From: Amblyomma americanum
Taxonomy: Eukaryota; Arthropoda; Arachnida; Ixodida; Ixodidae
Length of the DNA: 64,000 bases
NCBI RefSeq assembly: GCF_052857255.1
Contig: NC_135497.1
Span: 192,418,530 to 192,482,529, forward strand
Direction of reading: 5' to 3'
Both the position numbers and the translations under genes were made by a program. The first letter of the stretch is position 1, and each line of letters opens with the position of its first letter. Below are positions 59,001 through 64,000 of this stretch, in pieces. The notes beneath the pieces are model-generated. The model saw nothing but the letters and a program-made list of their open reading frames with translations, ran no database searches and had not been told where the DNA came from.

Positions 59001-59517
59001 TGTGCTAAGTGTCCTTCATTGGGGAGAAACTTGGCATAATGCTGATCTGAGCTTGCAGTTTGTTGGAAATGCTGGTGCAAATTTGTCACTTGTTTACTGC
59101 ACTATTCTTGTCATTATTAAGTTTGATTTTTTTGTTCCTTCAGTTATATATTGAATTAATGTTGGTAGCAGGTTAAGACATTTCCCCACTGAAAGCCTGA
59201 GAAGTTGCTCGTAGACTGTATTGTACGAGTAAAAATTGCAAAGGTTCATTGATGCTTGGAGAAGGAAACCTTTAGTGGTTTGGGAACAAGAACTTTTCAG
59301 CAGTCTCATCACTATTTCCTGGCTCTGTACAATGGAAGTGTGTGCATTTTGCAAAGCAGGAGTGAGATGTTAAGTTTTGCTTATACATATGTCTTGATGG
59401 GCATAGTTCAAAAGTGTGCTGTAGGTGCAGCGCAGAGAGGCTGGAAGTTGTACAAGCCCTGTGGCCTACCTTTTCAACAAGGTGGTGCAGGTATTTTACA
59501 ATTTATTTTTTTGGCAG
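56080..59517 (+). other. SAR1 intron 1
   Basis: 3438 bp from GTAAGT to TTGGCAG. No exon or well-defined element recognised. TTAA plus AGGGACTGTATGAC at 57564-57581 looks like one end of a TTAA-type MITE but its partner end was not found. Pure T tracts lie near 57329-57344 and 57961-57974. Confidence 0.75.
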
Positions 59518-59637
59518 GCCTGTGGAAGAAGAGCGGCAAACTGCTCTTCCTGGGCCTGGACAATGCAGGCAAGACCACACTGCTGCATATGCTCAAAGAT
59601 GACCGGATGGCACAGCACGTGCCCACGCTGCATCCCA
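59518..59637 (+). CDS. SAR1 GTPase, second coding exon
   Basis: 120 bp, residues 15-54 plus one base: [20 protein letters not shown], then [28 protein letters not shown] (about residues 27-34) is the P-loop that binds the phosphates of GTP, and the HVPTLHPT segment is switch I, whose threonine coordinates magnesium. Acceptor GCAG at 59514-59517, donor GTGAGT at 59638. The match to insect and vertebrate Sar1 is almost residue for residue. Confidence 0.97.
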
Positions 59638-60981
59638 GTGAGTTCCTCACTTGCTTCCTCTCATTGCAGCTGTAACTCACCTCCATATTTCAGTGTGTGC
59701 AGCATTGTTTCAGAGTGCAGATTCTCAGTGGGGATTGGAAGCAGGTGGCAGCAAGCTGTGGGTGCTGCATGTTTTTTTTTTTTCTTTCTCGGTATGGTTC
59801 TAGCCTGCCGCTGCTTCTAGTTGTGCGCGTCGTTCCAGGTGCCATGCAGCCAAGACAAGGGGTTCTTTGTGAAGCATTTTCATGAAGGAGCTCTTTTTCC
59901 CAGCTTTACGCCTTCGTCCTTACAGAACCTCATCATTGCATTCCAAGTGTAGTTTCTGAGATATTAACAGTATGCTTGCTTGTGATTATTGCTGTCACCA
60001 CCATTAAGCGCAAATAGATGAAAAGAAGGGAAAAATCTCTCCAAATGTAAAACGCCAATGCTCCGGGGGCATAACTTTCAGCCATTCTTCACTTTCTACT
60101 TAGAATGATGGAAACAGCAAGGCAGCTTCTGTTTAGATTGCGTTAGTTCAGGTGTTTTATTGGCTGTGAGGTTTTAAGTGAATATGCTTTAGATAGGTGA
60201 TGCCAGTGCAAAATAGCTACTCCAGCAAAGTCATCTTCCTATTTTTGGGATACAGCCTGGCAGGTTTTCCTAAAATTCATACACACTATGTCGAAAATTA
60301 AGTTCAAGACTACTGTATTTGCTCGATTCTAACGTGCACGATTTTTCTGGATAAAAAAACTCGTAAAATGACATGCACTTTAGAATCGAGTACGAGTACA
60401 TTACAGTCGAAGTCATACTTTTTTTTCTGACCTTGAAAAACAGGTGCACGTTAAAATTTAGGGTGCATTAAAATCGAGTAAATATGCTGTGCGTATTTTT
60501 TTGCTGTCCTGGTTCTCAGGTGTTGCGTAATTATGACTGCAGCTTAGTCAGCAGAGCAACCGCTACTCTGGTTGTGCCATAGATTAAATTGTGTATGAGA
60601 TGGTGCACCATGAGTTATTATAGCTGGAGCAAAAAGGGAACACGGATGGTGTCGAGACATGTGTTGCAGCTGGTAGTGCCAGTCACCTTGTGTAAAATTT
60701 ATTCTAGTCGGGAACTGTACTTTGTAAGCTTGATACTTCAAGGGAGACAAAAATAAAGGGCCTCACTTTTATGCTTGATGGCAGTTTCTTTCCAGAATAT
60801 ACAAGGTACCAGAAATCAGATTAGTGCATTAGTTCACACTGCACTAGCACTGGTGTGACCAAAGCTGAAGTGAGGACTATTGACATCTGCTTGTGTTGCC
60901 TACAAAATGTGTGTATTTATCAGTGAAATGTGTTTTGTGTGTGCATAAGTCTGCAGCAGTTTTTTCTGACCACGTGTGCAG
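59638..60981 (+). other. SAR1 intron 2
   Basis: 1344 bp, GTGAGT to GTGTGCAG. It contains a short inverted-repeat MITE at 60313-60490. Nothing else was recognised. Confidence 0.8.
60313..60490. mobile_element. Short MITE with pogo-like ends in SAR1 intron 2
   Basis: The left end CTGTATTTGCTCGATTCTAA and the complement of the right end GCATATTTACTCGATTTTAA are inverted repeats. GTGCACGTTA and TAACGTGCAC recur internally. About 178 bp; TA lies at the left flank (60311-60312). The TATTTACTCGA motif resembles the ends of the element at 62963-63854. Confidence 0.7.
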
Positions 60982-61047
60982 CCTCTGAAGAACTGTCCAT
61001 AGGCAACATGCGCTTCACCACTTTCGACTTGGGTGGCCATCACCAAG
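60982..61047 (+). CDS. SAR1 GTPase, third coding exon
   Basis: 66 bp, completing residue T55 and giving SEELSIGNMRFTTFDLGGHH up to Q76 plus one base. DLGGH (about residues 70-74) is the switch II start with the catalytic-position histidine of Sar1. Acceptor GCAG ending at 60981, donor GTAAAC at 61048. The remaining about 120 residues, with the guanine-specificity NKxD motif, must lie beyond 64000, since no matching exon was seen in 61048-64000. Sar1 family proteins have 193-198 residues. Confidence 0.95.
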
Positions 61048-64000
61048 GTAAACACTCCTGTACTTGTCAGTGCCCATCCAGTCTTCAGTGTTCCATTGTC
61101 ACTGTCTTTTTCTAAGCTGGTCTCTTATGTTTCAAGCATGAGCCAACTTGCCCAAACAGAAATTTTGAGTTTTAAGTCATTCATTGGCAAGAGGCTGCAG
61201 TGTTGTGGATGGTAGGGTTATTGTGCGTGTTTGCTTGTTTTTTTATTCATTCATTTCTGTTGCTCTTGGGGAGTCACTTGGAAAGACTGGTCAGACTCAC
61301 ATGCAATGTGAACCTGGCCAGTGGGTCTGACGGACACACCAGACCATACTGCAGTATTGGAAGCTTTTTGAAGCTGCTCTTTGTTTCACGTCTGTAAAAA
61401 TCATTATGCAATTGGCTATCTTATAGCACACTACTCTTCATTGCCTAAGTGATCAGGAAGTGAACATGTACCTTGTGTGAAAGGGAGAGCTTCTGGCACC
61501 TGCTGCCTTGGTACAATAGGTGGCATGTTGCACTGGTGCAGCATGCGGTTGTATGTTTGATTGCTGTAGCCACAAAATGCAAAAATGGAAGTGTATTGTT
61601 TTCACTGCACGTCAACCTTGAGTGGAAGCAAATATCTGGAGCTTTCGTAGTACATTGCAATACCTGAAATCATTTAGAAACTGTTTGGCTGTCATTCTAC
61701 GTTGCCCTATTTTGTAACTACTTTATTAAGTTGAATTTCTCTTATTCAGGTACAGAGTATGAGGTTCTGCAGAGCGGCCATAAAACTTTTAAGCTCTACT
61801 ACATTTCAAGCTTGTATAGCGGTGACCTGTAATGAGGTGTACAGCAAGCTAAATCATTGCAGGCCGGTTACTATGTATTTAAGAAAGCACTGCTCATGTG
61901 CCTTCTGACTTTTTCTTAGCTTGTTAAATGCTTTTGAAACTTTCGTTGCAACATTATTGAAATTTGTTCAACTGGGTGATTTTTTTTTTAGCGATAGCTA
62001 CATTACGGTAGCATTTCGAGCCTTCAGCGTGGTGGCACCGCCACCCTGTGGCTGCGCCGCCACGCGGTCACGTGGTGTAAAGCAGCTGCCAGCGTCATTT
62101 TTTTTTTTTATTCTACCGTGTATATAAGTTGAATAGTATCTTCTCTGTGAGGGCGAAATGTCTGGAAGATTATATTAGTAGTGTTACAGCAGGGTTTCAC
62201 ATTCTAATACAGCTATGGACTTCGGCCTATATAATGAACATAGAAAACCGAATGCCATGGGGTTGGGCTTGAAACAAATGACGCATTAGATATGTCATAA
62301 GTCTGATGCTGCTGGGCTCTGTAGGATGCTGTATTAACACAATTATAACTTGTTTTTTTGCTCACTTCATCAGTTTTAAAGTGCATCTCTAGTTATATTC
62401 AGAACCAAGGTATGAATATAACGCAAATTTCTTTTCTCGCTGGTCATCAAGATAACGGCCTTCATCACCAGACTTGCGAGCTGCTAGGAGATGCCAACTT
62501 TTTGACAACCTTGGGGCAGCATGGAGGTCAAAGGAGAGAGTGGCTAGACATATGGAAAGAAGGTAGCACGGACTGTTCAGAAAACGGCAGTGGAGCAAGG
62601 AAACGGAAGGGCACAGGGCACGGATATTATGCATTAGTGGCCGTATCAAACTGTTCCTACTTATTTTCAACAAACATGCAGTTCTTTAAATATTGAACAT
62701 GCTTTTCCACAAAACAGATATATCGAACTGACAAGTGCCAAGCTGCACCCATTCAGCAGGCGGCAGTGCCTCGGTACACAAGTGACTAGGGGTGGTGCGG
62801 CAAGAAGTGGTGCCATGGTTGCTGCTTTCATCTCTCACTTGCCAGCAGCACCACAGGAGATGAAGTGGCGAGAAAAGCTGTTAGCCAGGCAGTCTACACC
62901 CGTTTGTGCCTCTCGCACCCGTATATAGTAGCTCAGAACTAGCGACTTGGTTGGCTGTTATACCGTGTTTACTCGAATGTAACGCGAGGGGTGACTTTAC
63001 ATGCTGCCCAGCAGGAAAAATAAAACCACGGATGTAAAGCGAGGCTTAAGGACGCAAAACAAAGTACCTGTAATAGACATCGTGGCCAACATATTTATTC
63101 ATGTTCCTTGCTTTCGAAGGCAGTGTTCTTGGAAACGGAGTCCTTTTCATGACCGAAGTCTTGCGGTAACTTCTGCCGTATCAATGTTGTTCGCCGCAGA
63201 TAAGCCATTCCTCTTCATGAACGTTTGGGCCCACCCACTAGATGCTCTGAACTTCCCATCTCCCAAGCAACGTCTCTAACTTTCCAACGGATCAGCTCGA
63301 CACTGACCCCCATGCGATGATTGCACTGCTCGATAATGAAGTCTGCCACTTTTTTCTCCAGTTCGACGTGATGGCCGGGCGGAGGCCCGCGAAATCCTTT
63401 GCGGTCAGGCTCACATTTTAAAAAGCCCCTCCCGCTGCAGCCGTCATCCGCGGATGGTTGACTTGTTGAGGCCGTCTTCGAGCTGCCGCAGAATTCTGGA
63501 CCTCGTCGGCTAACAGGATTGCTTTATTCTTAAAACGAGCGTCCTACTGAGCACGATGCATTGCCATCATGTGCACTGAATCAATACACCGCGAGCGATG
63601 CCACAAGAACACGACACGACGACACTAAAAAATGAGAGAACAACGCTTTGACTTTGGATGGATGAGGATTTGGCTTCCGTGGTACCCATGTTGCCAGCAT
63701 AAGATTGCAAAACTGCGGAAACCGCAACCAAGCTGATTGCTTTGAAATAGCTGCAACGCGGCACTGCTTTAGGCCAATCGGAATGCGTTATTCGATTATA
63801 ACGCGAGGGCCGACTTTAATGTGAAAAACTCGTGTTACAGTCGAGTAAATATGGTAGGTTTCCAGCAGCTACTCACGTCGACTGTCAGAGTGGAGGTGGT
63901 GCTAACGTCGATAGCTTTCATCCTGGCGTCCGATTTCTTACAAGACACCACTGTAATGCCAAGAAGCTGCTCTTGCTGGCGATTGACCTGCACCTCTGCG
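61048..64000 (+). other. SAR1 intron 3 (continues past the window)
   Basis: At least 2953 bp. It includes a GC-rich hairpin near 62029-62066 and a pogo-type MITE at 62963-63854. No RRVWK-coding exon (the expected next segment of Sar1) was found. Confidence 0.65.
62963..63854 (-). mobile_element. Pogo/Tigger-type MITE with transposase N-terminal fragment
   Basis: TA at 62961-62962 and 63855-63856. The left end CCGTGTTTACTCGAATGTAA and the complement of the right end CCATATTTACTCGACTGTAA are inverted repeats; GCGAGGGGTGACTTTA recurs inverted near the right end. On the minus strand a transposase piece is readable: PDRKGFRGPPPGHHVELEKK, VADFIIEQCNHRMGVSVELI, RWKVRDVAWEMG, then after one frameshift WAQTFMKRNGLS and possibly RRTTLIRQKLPQDF in another frame. 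This is the CENP-B-type second HTH region. No DDE domain. 892 bp. Confidence 0.85.

Noticed and set aside
61048..64000. Further SAR1 exons
   Set aside because: The expected next segment after the GGH motif (an RRVW-type sequence) was not found in any frame near a splice acceptor, so it must lie beyond the window.

Overview
The window looks like nuclear DNA of an ixodid (hard) tick. No bacterial, phage or viral gene set is present. The evidence is split genes with GT/AG introns, many tRNA-headed SINEs closely resembling the tick Ruka-type SINEs, I-clade and RTE-clade LINEs, and a dense population of short inverted-repeat DNA transposons. The species is inferred from repeat style and not proven. 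Only two host protein-coding genes could be recognised, both in the last 17 kb; everything else that I can name is a mobile element or its remains.

Layout. 1-5.4 kb: mostly featureless, one tRNA-derived SINE at 0.5 kb. 5.4-9.4 kb: a 954-bp foldback element and two TTAA-flanked MITEs. 9.6-14.7 kb: GC-rich DNA with two PIF/Harbinger-type MITEs (TTA and TAA target duplications) and long TTTA, G and TA tracts. 15-16.8 kb: a decayed RTE LINE, minus strand. 16.8-20.3 kb: several SINEs and a hairpin. 23.7-24.4 kb: an inverted-repeat element split by a SINE with a 12-bp target duplication. 25.6-28.6 kb: I-clade LINE A on the minus strand, with a CCHC gag joined to reverse transcriptase and no endonuclease. 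31.1-35.1 kb: I-clade LINE B on the minus strand, interrupted by a 1004-bp solo LTR with a 5-bp target duplication. 36-38.1 kb: head-to-head SINEs and a 1.2-kb TTAA element holding tandem repeats. 39.2-41.1 kb: another TTAA-flanked element carrying a promoter-like module and a fresh SINE. 42.8-45.0 kb: an almost intact Tigger (pogo-like) transposon whose transposase has one in-frame stop.

Host genes. The mitochondrial ribosomal protein S24 gene (MRPS24, uS3m family) is on the minus strand with two recognised coding exons (52740-52518 and 47347-47058) that join in frame to 170 codons. The small GTPase gene SAR1 is on the plus strand with three coding exons (56037-56079, 59518-59637, 60982-61047) covering residues 1-76; it continues beyond the window. 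The genes point away from each other (head-to-head), with a large inverted-repeat element between them. MRPS24 works in the mitochondrial small ribosomal subunit and SAR1 starts COPII vesicle budding at the endoplasmic reticulum; nothing suggests a shared pathway.

No CRISPR array, operon or clearly new biological system is visible. The most interesting points are the nested insertion history (solo LTR in LINE, SINE in inverted-repeat element), two pogo-type MITEs that keep only the DNA-binding part of a transposase, the nearly intact Tigger element with a C-terminal PCNA-binding-type motif, and a MITE family that carries repeated CRE octamers (TGACGTCA). All family assignments come from reading the sequence; no database search was run.
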